IMG/VR virus record: IMGVR_UViG_3300005530_000025
Location: 1 to 64,000 of that record
From: a virus
DNA length: 64,000 nt
Direction: 5' to 3' (one strand)
Shown: one piece after another, positions 8,766-15,293 of the stretch
How positions within the stretch are numbered: position 1 is the stretch's first letter
Layout: the number at the start of each line of letters is the position of its first letter
Made by a program: the position numbers and the translations under genes
Notes under the pieces: model-generated
Databases searched by the model: none
The model's input: only the letters and a program-made list of their open reading frames with translations
Told to the model about the DNA's origin: nothing

Positions 8766-9098
8766 CTAGCCGAGGATGAGGTACCCGACCACCGAGTTGT
8801 CGCTGCCCGAGCTGGAGGAGATCGTGAATCCGCTCCCCGGGTTCGTGGCGGGCACCGACAGGTGGCCGGGCGTGCCGGAGGGCGACATGCGGCTGACCAG
8901 GATCACGCTGTCTGCCGTGACGGCTCCGGCCGGGACATTCACCGTGCCGCTGACCAGGGTCGCGGTCCCGGCGGTGATGCCCGGGATGCCCGCGAGCTGC
9001 TCAGCCTGGGAAGCCAGGGCGTCCGAGATCTGGTTATGGGCTTCGATGTGCCCGGCCTGGCCGGCCGCCACGTTGTCGGGCGGAATCGAGGTCGTCAT
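8766..9098 (-). CDS. Short fibre-type structural protein
   Basis: 110 residues from ATG at 9098, with GGGAGG five bases upstream. The N terminus has G-H-I-E-A-H-N-Q-I-S-D-A-L, a helix seen in small phage tail-associated proteins. The remainder is a compact beta domain of V-x-A-G-x-V-T-A type. It is the first gene of the adhesin block and starts about 60 bases after the last tRNA. Probably a virion component. Confidence 0.5.
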   Translation of the reverse strand: MTTSIPPDNVAAGQAGHIEAHNQISDALASQAEQLAGIPGITAGTATLVSGTVNVPAGAVTADSVILVSRMSPSGTPGHLSVPATNPGSGFTISSSSGSDNSVVGYLILG

Positions 9099-9160
9099 GC
9101 GCACCTCCCTCTATCCCTTCCGTGGGGAGGCGCTGGCTCGATAGCGGTGAACACGCTGGG

Positions 9161-9232
9161 AGGCCCCTCCGGGAGTTGAACCCGGCTGCGCGGCTTTGCA
9201 GGCCGCTGCCTCAGCCGCTCGGCCAAGGGACC
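9161..9232 (-). tRNA. tRNA-Cys(GCA)
   Basis: Complete cloverleaf. Anticodon loop CTGCAAA, acceptor GGTCCCT pairing with AGGGGCC (one G-T), discriminator T as usual for Cys. CCA is not encoded. Confidence 0.92.
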
Positions 9233-9236
9233 CTGG

Positions 9237-9310
9237 TGAGCCTGGACGGACTCGAACCGCCGACCTTCTCCTTAGGGGGGAGTAGCTCTATCCGGCTGAG
9301 CTACAGGCTC
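9237..9310 (-). tRNA. tRNA-Arg(CCT), C33 variant
   Basis: Seven-pair acceptor GAGCCTG. Anticodon loop CCCCTAA, so position 33 is C not T, and the first anticodon-stem pair is A-A. CCA is encoded at 9234-9236. Confidence 0.85.
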
Positions 9311-9314
9311 ATGG

Positions 9315-9388
9315 CGCCTCCGGTCCGACTCGAACGGACGACCTCTTGGTTCGGAACCAAGTGCGCTATCCACCTGCGCTACAGAGGC
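9315..9388 (-). tRNA. tRNA-Arg(CCG)
   Basis: Anticodon stem CTTGG/CCAAG, loop TTCCGAA; acceptor GCCTCTG/CGGAGGC. CCA is encoded at 9312-9314. Confidence 0.93.
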
Positions 9389-9436
9389 TAGACGGCAAAT
9401 GCCGCGTACTTCTCATCTAGGACGCTTGATCATGCG

Positions 9437-9518
9437 TGGCGAGACCAGGATTCGAACCTGGGAAGCACATGGCAGCTGATTTACAGTCAGCCCTCGTTGG
9501 CCACTTGAGTACCTCGCC
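9437..9518 (-). tRNA. tRNA-Tyr(GTA)
   Basis: Anticodon stem GCTGA/TCAGC, loop CTGTAAA, with an extended variable arm as expected for bacterial tRNA-Tyr; acceptor GGCGAGG/TCTCGCC. Confidence 0.92.
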
Positions 9519-9521
9519 TGG

Positions 9522-9592
9522 GGAGGACAGCGGATCCCGAGACCGCATCATCCGGTTCACAACCGGGCGCTCTGCCTTTGAGCTATGCCCTC
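9522..9592 (-). tRNA. tRNA-His(GTG), divergent T arm
   Basis: Loop TTGTGAA, discriminator C as in His tRNAs, encoded CCA at 9519-9521. The T loop is CTCGGGA instead of the usual TTCRANN, so the T arm is atypical. Confidence 0.82.
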
Positions 9593-9594
9593 AG

Positions 9595-9668
9595 TGGTCG
9601 ATGAAGGGATCGAACCTTCGGCCTCCCCGGTGTGAACGGGGCGCTCTCCCAAGCTGAGCTAACCGACC
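9595..9668 (-). tRNA. tRNA-Val(CAC)
   Basis: Anticodon stem CCCCG/CGGGG, loop TTCACAC; acceptor GGTCGGT/ATCGACC. Confidence 0.93.
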
Positions 9669-9676
9669 TTGATAAG

Positions 9677-9735
9677 CTGGCGAGCGGGGATTCGAACCCC
9701 GGGGGCCGTCGCCCTTCCGCTCCGTGCTCTCGCCA
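9677..9735 (-). pseudogene. Compact tRNA-like sequence without D arm
   Basis: A perfect 7-bp acceptor (TGGCGAG/CTCGCCA) and perfect T arm (CGGGG TTCGAAT CCCCG) enclose only about 27 nt, too few for D and anticodon arms. The middle holds GGGC-GACG-GCCC, like a class II variable arm. Either an internally deleted tRNA-Ser/Leu or a minimal tRNA-like RNA. Confidence 0.6.
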
Positions 9736-9739
9736 GTCG

Positions 9740-9812
9740 CACCCTCGACAGGACTCGAACCTGCAACCTGCCGGTCCGTAGCCGGCTGCTCCATCCGTTG
9801 AGCTACGAGGGT
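9740..9812 (-). tRNA. tRNA-Arg(ACG)
   Basis: Stem GCCGG/CCGGC, loop CTACGGA; acceptor ACCCTCG/CGAGGGT, discriminator G. Confidence 0.93.
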
Positions 9813-9893
9813 AGATCCCTGCTCGCGCCTTGGCGGGGCGCCTCCCTCCCGGGCCATCTCCGGTGGTGTCGAGGCGGGCAGGGGTCCGCCTGG

Positions 9894-9965
9894 TGGTCGC
9901 TGCTGGGATTGAACCAGCGGCCCCCTGCTTGTCGGGCAGGCGCTCTCCCGCTGAGCTAAGCGACC
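9894..9965 (-). tRNA. tRNA-Val(GAC), C33 variant
   Basis: Stem CCTGC/GCAGG, loop CCGACAA with C at 33; perfect acceptor GGTCGCT/AGCGACC; CCA is encoded at 9891-9893. Confidence 0.88.
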
Positions 9966-10072
9966 TTGCCGGCAGTATTTCTCATCCCCGTCTCAGGGGA
10001 CAGATACGGCAGGAGCAGCGCGGCTCCGGTGCACGGCCGCGGCTGGTGATACGCCCGGTGACTCCTGCCGGG

Positions 10073-10148
10073 CGGTCCTGACGGGATTCGAACCCGCGAT
10101 CTTCAGCTTGACGGGCTGACGGGGACGACCAAACTCCCCTACAAGACC
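10073..10148 (-). tRNA. tRNA-Asp(GTC), C33 variant
   Basis: Stem TCAGC/GCTGA, loop CCGTCAA with C at 33; discriminator G; acceptor GGTCTTG/CAGGACC. Confidence 0.87.
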
Positions 10149-10244
10149 TCGTGCCGGACCTGTCGTGATCAAGGGGTCCGGTGTTACCTTATTGAATTGC
10201 CAATGACACCTGGCAATATACACGGACACGGAGGATACGGACCA

Positions 10245-10415
10245 ATGCGGAAGATCACCTCGCTACTCGCGGCCGGCGCTATTCTCGGCGCCGGGGCCTC
10301 GGTAGCTGCCCCCGGGGGGACCGTGCTGGCCGTTGCCCGGCCAGCCCCCACCCAGATCCTTGTCGGCCACGTCCTGGACCACTCAGGCGGGCCTGACATC
10401 TTCTATCACGCCTGA
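10245..10415 (+). CDS. Small secreted peptide, opposite strand to the tRNA array
   Basis: 56 residues from the ATG at 10245 with a GGAGG about ten bases upstream. M-R-K start, a hydrophobic core of about 18 Ala/Leu/Gly residues, then a short polar C terminus (about 25 residues after the likely cleavage site). It lies on the plus strand between tRNA-Asp and tRNA-Asn, so it is transcribed against the array. Size and signal peptide suggest an exported peptide; function unknown. Confidence 0.5.
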   Translation: MRKITSLLAAGAILGAGASVAAPGGTVLAVARPAPTQILVGHVLDHSGGPDIFYHA

Positions 10416-10423
10416 CGTGCTGG

Positions 10424-10495
10424 CTCCCGCGGCTGGACTCGAACCAGCGCGCGTCCGGTTAACGGCCGGGTGCTCTGCCACTGAGCTACGCGGGA
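10424..10495 (-). tRNA. tRNA-Asn(GTT), C33 variant
   Basis: Loop CCGTTAA with C at 33; stem CCCGG/CCGGA (first pair C-A); perfect acceptor TCCCGCG/CGCGGGA; CCA is encoded at 10421-10423. Confidence 0.87.
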
Positions 10496-10504
10496 CCGGC
10501 TAGC

Positions 10505-10542
10505 GCGGCCGGCCGTCCCCTGGGGGAGGGGCGGCCGGCCGC
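10505..10542. terminator. Strong GC hairpin within the tRNA array
   Basis: GCGGCCGGCCG pairs with CGGCCGGCCGC and continues into TCCCC/GGGGA with one bulge. It lies between tRNA-Met and tRNA-Asn and could end transcripts or act as a processing signal; no T tract follows on the minus strand. Confidence 0.5.
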
Positions 10543-10558
10543 CCCCATTTCTGGGTGG

Positions 10559-10632
10559 TAGCGGGGGCGGGATTCGAACCCGCGGCCTCCAGATTATGAG
10601 CCTGGCGAGCTACCGAGCTGCTCTACCCCGCA
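10559..10632 (-). tRNA. Initiator-like tRNA-Met(CAT)
   Basis: Very similar to actinobacterial initiator tRNA: the body begins TGCGGGGTAGAGCAGCTCGG and ends CCCCGCTACCA with encoded CCA (10556-10558). Positions 1 and 72 are T and T, so they do not pair, the main identity element for formylation and initiation. The anticodon stem (CCAGG/TCTGG) keeps only part of the usual GGG/CCC pairs. Confidence 0.85.
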
Positions 10633-10660
10633 TCGTGCTCCCAGGATAACCCCGGGATCG

Positions 10661-10732
10661 TAGCCCCAGCCGGTGCTGACCCGGCGCCTCCGGATTGAAA
10701 TTCCGGCCACCTGCCGTTAGTGAGATGGGGCC
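10661..10732 (-). tRNA. tRNA-Glu(TTC), divergent T loop
   Basis: Anticodon stem CCGGA/TCCGG, loop ATTTCAA; acceptor GGCCCCA/TGGGGCT. The T stem GCCGG/CCGGC pairs, but its loop is GTCAGCA instead of TTCRANN. Confidence 0.7.
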
Positions 10733-10745
10733 CTGATGTACTGCG

Positions 10746-10817
10746 CAGCCTCACGGGGAGTCGAACCCCGGCTTGCTGGCTGAGAACCAGCCGTCCTGAC
10801 CATTAGACGATGAGGCC
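10746..10817 (-). tRNA. tRNA-Glu(CTC)
   Basis: Stem GCTGG/CCAGC, loop TTCTCAG; acceptor GGCCTCA/TGAGGCT with G-T at 1-72; discriminator G. Confidence 0.92.
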
Positions 10818-11116
10818 TTAGCGGGAGCCTTCGAGCGCCGTCATGCCGGTGTGGCGGCGCCTGGTACTCAGCTCGCTGCGGCGTTGACTAGTCACCGCAG
10901 CTCGCCGCCGGCAGTCACCTTCCCGGTTCCCGTGTGGCACGTGCAGGGATCGGCTGACCCTTCCACCTGCGTTGCCTGGCCCTCGGTGTCAGCGCTGGGC
11001 CAGGTAGCGGACGCCGTGCTCCGCGCCCTGTCTGGGTGCCGGACTTGACCGATCCGGCAGAGACCTCGCTGCATGCCGCGATGCCACGGAGCCCGTCTGG
11101 AGTGGGCTAGTCTCTG
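10818..11116. other. Spacer in tRNA array, no gene seen
   Basis: About 300 bases without a supported gene. It has several short GC inverted repeats but no intact T arm and no ORF with a plausible ribosome-binding site. Confidence 0.4.
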
Positions 11117-11189
11117 CGCGCCATCCAGGGCTCGAACCCGGGACCGTCTCCTTAGAGGGGAGCTGCTCTGTCCGCTGAGCTAATGGCGC
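11117..11189 (-). tRNA. tRNA-Arg(TCT), C33 variant
   Basis: Loop CCTCTAA with C at 33; stem GCTCC/GGAGA; perfect acceptor GCGCCAT/ATGGCGC. Confidence 0.87.
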
Positions 11190-11195
11190 CTGGGG

Positions 11196-11267
11196 TGGGC
11201 CGCCCGGGGCTCGAACCCGGGACCATCCGATTAAAAGTCGGCCGCTCTGCCGCTGAGCTAGCGGCCC
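11196..11267 (-). tRNA. tRNA-Lys(TTT)
   Basis: Stem GCCGA/TCGGA, loop CTTTTAA; perfect acceptor GGGCCGC/GCGGCCC. Confidence 0.93.
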
Positions 11268-11268
11268 G

Positions 11269-11343
11269 TGGCGAGGGTGGGCCTCGAACCCACGTCCTTC
11301 GGTTTATGAGACCGCTGCTTGCGACCATCTCAGCTACCCCGCC
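11269..11343 (-). tRNA. tRNA-Met(CAT), elongator-type
   Basis: Stem GCGGT/ACCGA, loop CTCATAA; fully paired acceptor GGCGGGG/CCTCGCC, so elongator rather than initiator. A tRNA-Ile with modified CAT cannot be excluded. Confidence 0.88.
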
Positions 11344-11413
11344 GGGTGGCACCGCGGCCCGGTACAGCCGTATCTCCGGGAGTGGCCTGGCCCAGCTACT
11401 CCGCGATGCCAAG

Positions 11414-11487
11414 TGGGCCCAGGAGGAATTGAACCTCCGGCCTCTTCCTTATCAGGGAAGCGCTCTAACCGGCTGAGCTACAGGCCC
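11414..11487 (-). tRNA. tRNA-Ile(GAT)
   Basis: Stem CTTCC/GGAAG, loop CTGATAA; acceptor GGGCCTG/TGGGCCC. Confidence 0.93.
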
Positions 11488-11527
11488 TTGCTTGTGTGAA
11501 CTGTTGCGCCCGGGGAAGACGTGGCGC

Positions 11528-11695
11528 ATGTTCGCATTCATTGCAGCACTGCTGTTCGCCATCGCCACGCTCATCGCGTTCACCGCGCTGAACGGCGTCT
11601 CCGTGACCGGCCTGATCGCGGCCGGCCTGCTGTGCCTGACCCTGCACCTGATCGTGCCGGGTACCTGGGGCCCGTCCTGGATGCGGCGGGCCTGA
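11528..11695 (+). CDS. Small two-span membrane protein, opposite strand to the tRNA array
   Basis: 55 residues from ATG at 11528. Two hydrophobic segments (about residues 2-20 and 27-45) are separated by a short N-G-V-S loop; the C terminus ends W-M-R-R-A. The stop is at 11693-11695, two bases before the 3' end of tRNA-Ser(CGA). No strong ribosome-binding site is seen. Function unknown. Confidence 0.5.
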   Translation: MFAFIAALLFAIATLIAFTALNGVSVTGLIAAGLLCLTLHLIVPGTWGPSWMRRA

Positions 11696-11696
11696 G

Positions 11697-11783
11697 CGGC
11701 GAGGGTGGGATTCGAACCCACGGGGCCGTGAGGCCCGGTCGTTTTCGGGACGACTGCACTAGTCCGGGCTATGCGACCTCGCC
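11697..11783 (-). tRNA. tRNA-Ser(CGA), C33 variant
   Basis: Long variable arm; stem GTCGT/ACGAC, loop CCCGAAA with C at 33; perfect acceptor GGCGAGG/CCTCGCC; discriminator G. Confidence 0.88.
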
Positions 11784-11842
11784 TGGGTAGGGACCGCCGG
11801 GCTCTCGCTGGCCTGGCGAGTCAGGCCGCCTGCGCATCCCCG

Positions 11843-11927
11843 CGGGTGGTGCAGGATTCGAACCTGCGAGGGGTTGCCCCCGACCAGCTTTCCGGGCTGG
11901 CGCCATAAGCCGCTCGGCCAACCACCC
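11843..11927 (-). tRNA. tRNA-Ser(GGA), C33 variant
   Basis: Long variable arm; stem CCAGC/GCTGG, loop CCGGAAA with C at 33; perfect acceptor GGGTGGT/ACCACCC; discriminator G. Confidence 0.88.
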
Positions 11928-12016
11928 ATGCAGGGCTCCCCAGCACCTCCTGCGGGAGCCCGCGGGACCGGGGGAGGCGACGGGATTCGAACCCGCCCGG
12001 GAGCGACCCTGCAAAG
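11928..12016 (-). tRNA. Candidate circularly permuted tRNA (3' half before 5' half)
   Basis: On the minus strand a 3' half (12016-11973: anticodon-stem strand CAGGG, 10-nt variable region, perfect T arm, acceptor CGCCTCC) is followed after 22 nt by a 5' half (11950-11928: acceptor GGAGGTG, anticodon-stem strand CCCTG). Acceptor strands pair 7 of 7, and the anticodon stem 5 of 5 with two further pairs possible. The D region is only 8 nt. The ends abut the flanking tRNA-Ser genes exactly. Confidence 0.5.
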
Positions 12017-12102
12017 AGGAGCGAGCGGGATTCGAACCCGCGAGGGGGCGACCCCTACCGCCTTAGCAGGACGGCGCCTTCAGCCACTCGTGCCACCGCT
12101 CC
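12017..12102 (-). tRNA. tRNA-Ser(GCT)
   Basis: Long variable arm; stem CCGTC/GGCGG, loop CTGCTAA; acceptor GGAGCGG/TCGCTCC. The discriminator reads T instead of the usual G. Confidence 0.88.
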
Positions 12103-12284
12103 GGGGCGCGCCGCGGCTTGCCGTCGCCCGCGCGCACTGCACCTGCGTCACCGCCTAACGGACTTGGCTGGTATCCGGTGCAGCTGCCATAACCGCTCGC
12201 CCCGGCTCTCGCCTGGTACTGACAGGGCAGGCCTGGCCAGGCCGACTGCCCCGGGGCCGCCACGCCTCAACAGACAGCCCTGCG

Positions 12285-12368
12285 TGCCCAAGGGGAGACT
12301 CGAACTCCCACGGCCTCTCGGCCACTGCGGTCTGAGCGCAGCGCGTCTACCAGTTTCACCACCTGGGC
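12285..12368 (-). tRNA. tRNA-Leu(CAG)
   Basis: Long variable arm; stem CTGCG/CGCAG, loop CTCAGAC; acceptor GCCCAGG/CTTGGGC; discriminator A. Confidence 0.93.
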
Positions 12369-12477
12369 ATGCGGACCGTTGCCGAGTTGCCAGACTCTCG
12401 GGTGATCATCTCCGGCTGCCGTCTGGCGGCGGCGCGAGCGATGATGAATCGGGGCCACGGAGCCTACAACCCCTTCG

Positions 12478-12548
12478 AGCGGAGAACGGGGATCGAACCC
12501 GTGCTGCCACCTTGGCAAGGTGGTGTGCTACCTCTACACCACATCCGC
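12478..12548 (-). tRNA. tRNA-Gly(GCC)
   Basis: Stem CCACC/GGTGG, loop TTGCCAA; acceptor GCGGATG/TCTCCGC with one mismatch. Confidence 0.92.
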
Positions 12549-12606
12549 ATGGCCGCCCGGGCCAGGATCAGCCCGGGACTTACACCGCAAGGGGCCGGAG
12601 CCCCAG

Positions 12607-12678
12607 AGCCCAGGGTCGGGATTGAACCGACGACCCCTTCCTTACCGAGGAAGCGCTCTGCCACTGAGCTACCCGGGC
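12607..12678 (-). tRNA. tRNA-Thr(GGT), C33 variant
   Basis: Stem CTTCC/GGAAG, loop TCGGTAA with C at 33; acceptor GCCCGGG/CCTGGGC. Confidence 0.88.
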
Positions 12679-12702
12679 GGGACCGGGGTTCAGCCTCCCC
12701 GG

Positions 12703-12927
12703 CTAGGCGGTGCCGAATCGGTCGAACTCTCCCAGGCGGGCGCCGCCGACGAATGCCTGCCACTCGGCGGGAGTAAACCGGAGGACCGGGCCGCTGCTGT
12801 CCTTGCTGTCGCGGACCCCGATCATGCCGTCTGCGAGGCTGGCCACCTCGACGCAGTTGCCGTTGGCGAGGCTCAGTGAGGACTTGATCCAGTCCGGGGA
12901 TGAGGCGGTGCCGGCGCTTCTTCTCAT
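12703..12927 (-). CDS. DUF397-family protein
   Basis: 74 residues from ATG at 12927. It matches the actinobacterial DUF397 pattern closely: W-I-K-S-S-L-S near the N terminus, G-N-C-V-E-V-A, V-R-D-S-K-D, G-P-V-L-R-F-T-P-A-E-W and a G-E-F-D end. In Streptomyces these proteins are usually encoded next to XRE-type regulators and affect development and antibiotic production. Here it sits alone in the tRNA array between tRNA-Thr(GGT) and tRNA-Gln(TTG), with its own TAAGGT -10-like box 8 nt before the ATG. It may act on host regulation (inference). Confidence 0.85.
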   Translation of the reverse strand: MRRSAGTASSPDWIKSSLSLANGNCVEVASLADGMIGVRDSKDSSGPVLRFTPAEWQAFVGGARLGEFDRFGTA

Positions 12928-12960
12928 GCCGCCCCACCTTAGCTGAGATTCCCGCATTAG

Positions 12961-13032
12961 CTGAGGGAGCGGGCTTCGATCCCGCGTTGCCCGGGCCAAA
13001 ACCGAGTGTCCTGCCAGCTAGACGACCCCTCA
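12961..13032 (-). tRNA. tRNA-Gln(TTG)
   Basis: Stem CTCGG/CCGGG, loop TTTTGGC; acceptor TGAGGGG/TCCCTCA; discriminator G. The T loop ATCGAAG is slightly unusual. Confidence 0.9.
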
Positions 13033-13037
13033 CCGAG

Positions 13038-13112
13038 GGCCCCCGGCCGGACTCGAACCGGCATCTCGACTGCTTACAGGGCAGTCCCTCTCGCCAGTTG
13101 AGGTACGGGGGC
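13038..13112 (-). tRNA. tRNA-Thr(TGT), C33 variant
   Basis: Stem ACTGC/GCAGT, loop CCTGTAA with C at 33; perfect acceptor GCCCCCG/CGGGGGC. Confidence 0.88.
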
Positions 13113-13228
13113 AGGCCCCGGGCGCCTCCGCGGAGCCGGCATCCCGGGGTTGCAGGGCGCTCTGCACGCTGAGCTACCGGGCCGTGTTCCGCGGCCGGGC
13201 GGGACTCGAACCCGCGACCTCCCCGCCG
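13113..13228 (-). tRNA. Candidate permuted tRNA halves, alternatively a degenerate tRNA
   Basis: A 3' half (13228-13192: CGGGG, AGGTC, perfect T arm, acceptor CCGGCCG) is followed after 8 nt by a 5' half (13183-13153: GGCCCGG, canonical GCTC/GAGC D arm, CCCTG). Anticodon stem pairs 5 of 5 (one G-T), acceptor 5 of 7. Alternatively the 5' half folds with downstream CGGGGCC (6 of 7) as a linear tRNA, but then the T loop (CGCGGAG) is abnormal. Confidence 0.4.
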
Positions 13229-13312
13229 TGTCCGAGGCGGGACTTGAACCCGCACGCCCTGAGCGGGCACCAGCACCTCAAGCTGGCGCGTCTGCCGTTC
13301 CGCCACCCGGAC
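13229..13312 (-). tRNA. tRNA-Leu(GAG)
   Basis: Long variable arm; stem CCAGC/GCTGG, loop TTGAGGT; acceptor GTCCGGG/CTCGGAC; discriminator A. Confidence 0.92.
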
Positions 13313-13481
13313 TGGTGGCCCCGGCCGTGCCCCGTAACAGTAGGCGCGGATGGGACCAGTATGCGTCAGCCAGGTCCAGAGCCATGACGGGGGCGGGCTC
13401 GGCGTTCACGTGGTAGCCCCTTAGCCCGCTACGTGTGCAGGTGTCCAGTACTGCTGGTCCATCTGGTCCTCTGGCTGCCAG

Positions 13482-13555
13482 AGCCTCCTCGCGGTATCGA
13501 ACCGCGGGCCTCCGCTTTACGGGAGCGGCGCTCTAACCAGCTGAGCTAAGGAGGC
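13482..13555 (-). tRNA. tRNA-Thr(CGT), C33 variant
   Basis: Stem CCGCT/AGCGG, loop CCCGTAA with C at 33; perfect acceptor GCCTCCT/AGGAGGC. Confidence 0.88.
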
Positions 13556-13658
13556 GTGATCGTGCCGGGCCGCCGCCATAAAGGCGGGCTTCGATACCAG
13601 GCCGGACGGTGGCGAGCCGCCGGCCGGGCACTCGGGAGGGGCCACCTCCACCCAGCTG

Positions 13659-13734
13659 CTGACCACCCTGGACTCGAACCAGGACTATCTCCCGGTCCAG
13701 AGCCGGGCGGGTTTACCAATTCCCCCAGTGGTCA
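13659..13734 (-). tRNA. tRNA-Gln(CTG)
   Basis: Stem CCCGG/CCGGG, loop CTCTGGA; perfect acceptor TGACCAC/GTGGTCA; discriminator G. Confidence 0.93.
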
Positions 13735-13803
13735 TAGTGGCGCGCGTTGCCCAGATCCAGTTAAAGGCTGGCCTGCTCCTACGCGCAATCGCCGGACACC
13801 TTG

Positions 13804-13877
13804 TGGGCGAGGCGGGGATCGAACCCGCACTGAAGCGCTTTTGGGGCGCTGCCTCTGCCGGTTGGAGCTACTCGCCC
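13804..13877 (-). tRNA. tRNA with CAA anticodon (isotype unsure), C33 variant
   Basis: Stem AGCGC/GCGCT, loop CCCAAAA, which gives CAA (Leu). However, the variable region is short (class I), unlike a tRNA-Leu; a mutated Trp- or other class I tRNA is possible. Perfect acceptor GGGCGAG/CTCGCCC. Confidence 0.75.
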
Positions 13878-14011
13878 GCGAGGAGCCGGGACGATCTTCA
13901 GGGGGTACGGCGCATCCTGGTCTCCCAGGTAGCCCTATCCGCCCGGCGCCACCCGGGCGAGCCGCTGACTTGGGTTCTTACCCTGAAGGCCGTCCCGGCC
14001 CCTCACGAAGT

Positions 14012-14039
14012 ACATTACAGCTTTTCCTGCTAATGTCAA
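14012..14039 (-). promoter_or_regulatory. Promoter inside the tRNA array
   Basis: Reading leftward: TTGACA, 16-nt spacer containing TTAGCAGGAAAAGCTG, TAATGT. This is the best -35 match of the shared promoter family. It lies just after tRNA-Lys(CTT) and would restart transcription of the tRNAs from 13877 down. Confidence 0.7.
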
Positions 14040-14040
14040 G

Positions 14041-14116
14041 TACCCCGCCCGGGATTCGAACCCGGGACACGCGGATTAAGAGTCCGCTGCTCTGAACCAG
14101 GCTGAGCTAGCGGGGT
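14041..14116 (-). tRNA. tRNA-Lys(CTT)
   Basis: Stem GCGGA/TCCGC, loop CTCTTAA; perfect acceptor ACCCCGC/GCGGGGT. Confidence 0.92.
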
Positions 14117-14135
14117 AAGGCGGCCGGAGCCGCAG

Positions 14136-14208
<73 letters not shown>

Positions 14209-14317
14209 AGGCGCCACACTGACGCAGTGGCCGCGCGAGCTGGTGCCAGCTCGTAGGCACGAGACCAGGACATGTGCACCCGCCCTGGCTTACCGCCCGG
14301 GAGCGACCCTGGCGGCC

Positions 14318-14450
14318 GACTCGGCTACCCCAACCAGGGGAACGCCCTGGCGGCACCTCGCCGTCGTGCCATCGCGCAGCCCCGGGAGTCGAACCCAGCC
14401 ATCCGGTCAGGACGTGGCCACCACGGCCAGCCGCCTTTATCCAGGGAGCG
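14318..14450 (-). pseudogene. tRNA half-like fragments
   Basis: A 3' half with T arm CTGGG TTCGACT CCCGG and acceptor GGCTGCG (ending about 14375) has no upstream 5' partner. About 45 nt downstream, GGTAGCC (14329-14323) pairs with it 6 of 7. The D and anticodon regions are not convincing, so this is a weak extra case of the 3'-before-5' arrangement or simple decay. Confidence 0.35.
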
Positions 14451-14510
14451 TCACCCGGCCGGCCAGGCCGCCATTGCCCTGGATGCCAGGCCCGTCGATC
14501 GCCGGGCCGA

Positions 14511-14602
14511 GTGGGGCACCGGGAATCGAACCCGGTCATCCAGGCTGAACGCGCCATCGCGCGCCAGGTCCCCGGCCGATCTGCCATTAAGGGTATGCCC
14601 CG
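14511..14602 (-). tRNA. tRNA-like gene, class II length, isotype unclear
   Basis: Acceptor CGGGGCA/TGCCCCA with a C-A mismatch at 1-72, and a perfect T arm CCGGG TTCGATT CCCGG. 92 nt long with an internal CGCGC/GCGCG hairpin that could be a variable arm. No anticodon arm fits cleanly. Confidence 0.4.
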
Positions 14603-14652
14603 CACGCAGGGTGCCCCCTGCGCTCCAGCAGGCCGCTGCGCAGACGGCCTCG

Positions 14653-14727
14653 TGGTCACTCTCCGGGTCGAACGGAGGACCTCCCGGGTTTCAACCGGGC
14701 GCTCTTGCCAGCCTGAGCTAAGCGACC
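14653..14727 (-). tRNA. tRNA-Phe(GAA)
   Basis: Stem CCCGG/CCGGG, loop TTGAAAC; acceptor GGTCGCT/AGTGACC; discriminator A. Confidence 0.93.
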
Positions 14728-14873
14728 TTGATAGAGGCGGTGTCCTGCCAGTTGGACGACCAGGTACCAGCTAGTACTCGCCGGCTCCAGGGCTCCAGCT
14801 CCGGGTAGTACTCCCCTCGGCTGTCCTCCCGGACATAATCCTGGCCGGGATTCGGACCCGGATTTCCGCCATG
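14728..14873 (-). tRNA. Candidate circularly permuted tRNA, 71-nt intervening sequence
   Basis: 3' half at 14873-14838 (GGCGG, short variable region, T arm CCGGG TCCGAAT CCCGG, acceptor CCAGGAT). After 71 nt comes the 5' half at 14766-14728 (acceptor TACCTGG, D arm GTCC/GGAC, CCGCC). Anticodon stem pairs 5 of 5 and acceptor 5 of 7. The 3' half starts one base after the end of tRNA-Pro(CGG); the 5' half ends at the first base of tRNA-Phe. Confidence 0.5.
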
Positions 14874-14948
14874 TCGGGGTGGCCGGACTCGAACCGGCGA
14901 CCTCATCGTCCCGAACGATGCGCGCTAGCCATGCTGCGCTACACCCCG
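14874..14948 (-). tRNA. tRNA-Pro(CGG)
   Basis: Stem CATCG/CGATG, loop TTCGGGA; perfect acceptor CGGGGTG/CACCCCG; discriminator A. Confidence 0.93.
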
Positions 14949-15135
14949 TTGCGCCGGTATTTCCCCGGGCGGTCTGATTGCGCAGCCGCTACCGGTTCAC
15001 TCCCAATCGGCTAGACCGCCCCGGGCGCGGGCGGTCGGTCCCGTGCCGCGCGTACGTCGCGGTCGGGTGCCTGCACGAAACTGCCCCGCCGGGGTTTTCG
15101 CTGCCTCGTGCTATGGCCACGCCGGTCACTGCATC

Positions 15136-15191
15136 CCTGGCGATACGGAATCGAACCGCGAGGTTCCCCTTGTGAGGGTCCTGGTCGCCAA
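15136..15191 (-). pseudogene. Compact D-armless tRNA-like sequence
   Basis: Acceptor TTGGCGA/TCGCCAG pairs 7 of 7 and the T loop is TTCGATT, but only 24 nt lie between acceptor and T arm, enough for one hairpin (CCC TCACAAG GGG). Same plan as 9677-9735. Confidence 0.5.
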
Positions 15192-15222
15192 GCCCTACCC
15201 AGGGCCGTGTGCCGGAAGTCTG

Positions 15223-15293
15223 AGGGGCGCTCTTGCCGTTGAGCTACCCAGCCGGTTAAGGCCGGGCCGGGACTCGAACCCGGATCTCCCCGG
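15223..15293 (-). tRNA. Candidate circularly permuted tRNA, 6-nt intervening sequence
   Basis: 3' half at 15293-15260 (CGGGG, AGAT, T arm CCGGG TTCGAGT CCCGG, acceptor CCCGGCC), then TTAACC, then 5' half from 15253 (acceptor GGCTGGG, GCTC/GAGC D arm, CCCCT). Acceptor pairs 7 of 7 with one G-T; anticodon stem 4 of 5. Confidence 0.5.

Noticed and set aside
14511-14602. tRNA-Sec (TCA in a long tRNA)
   Set aside because: The TTCA occurs too far from the 5' end to be the anticodon loop, and no selenoprotein machinery is seen.
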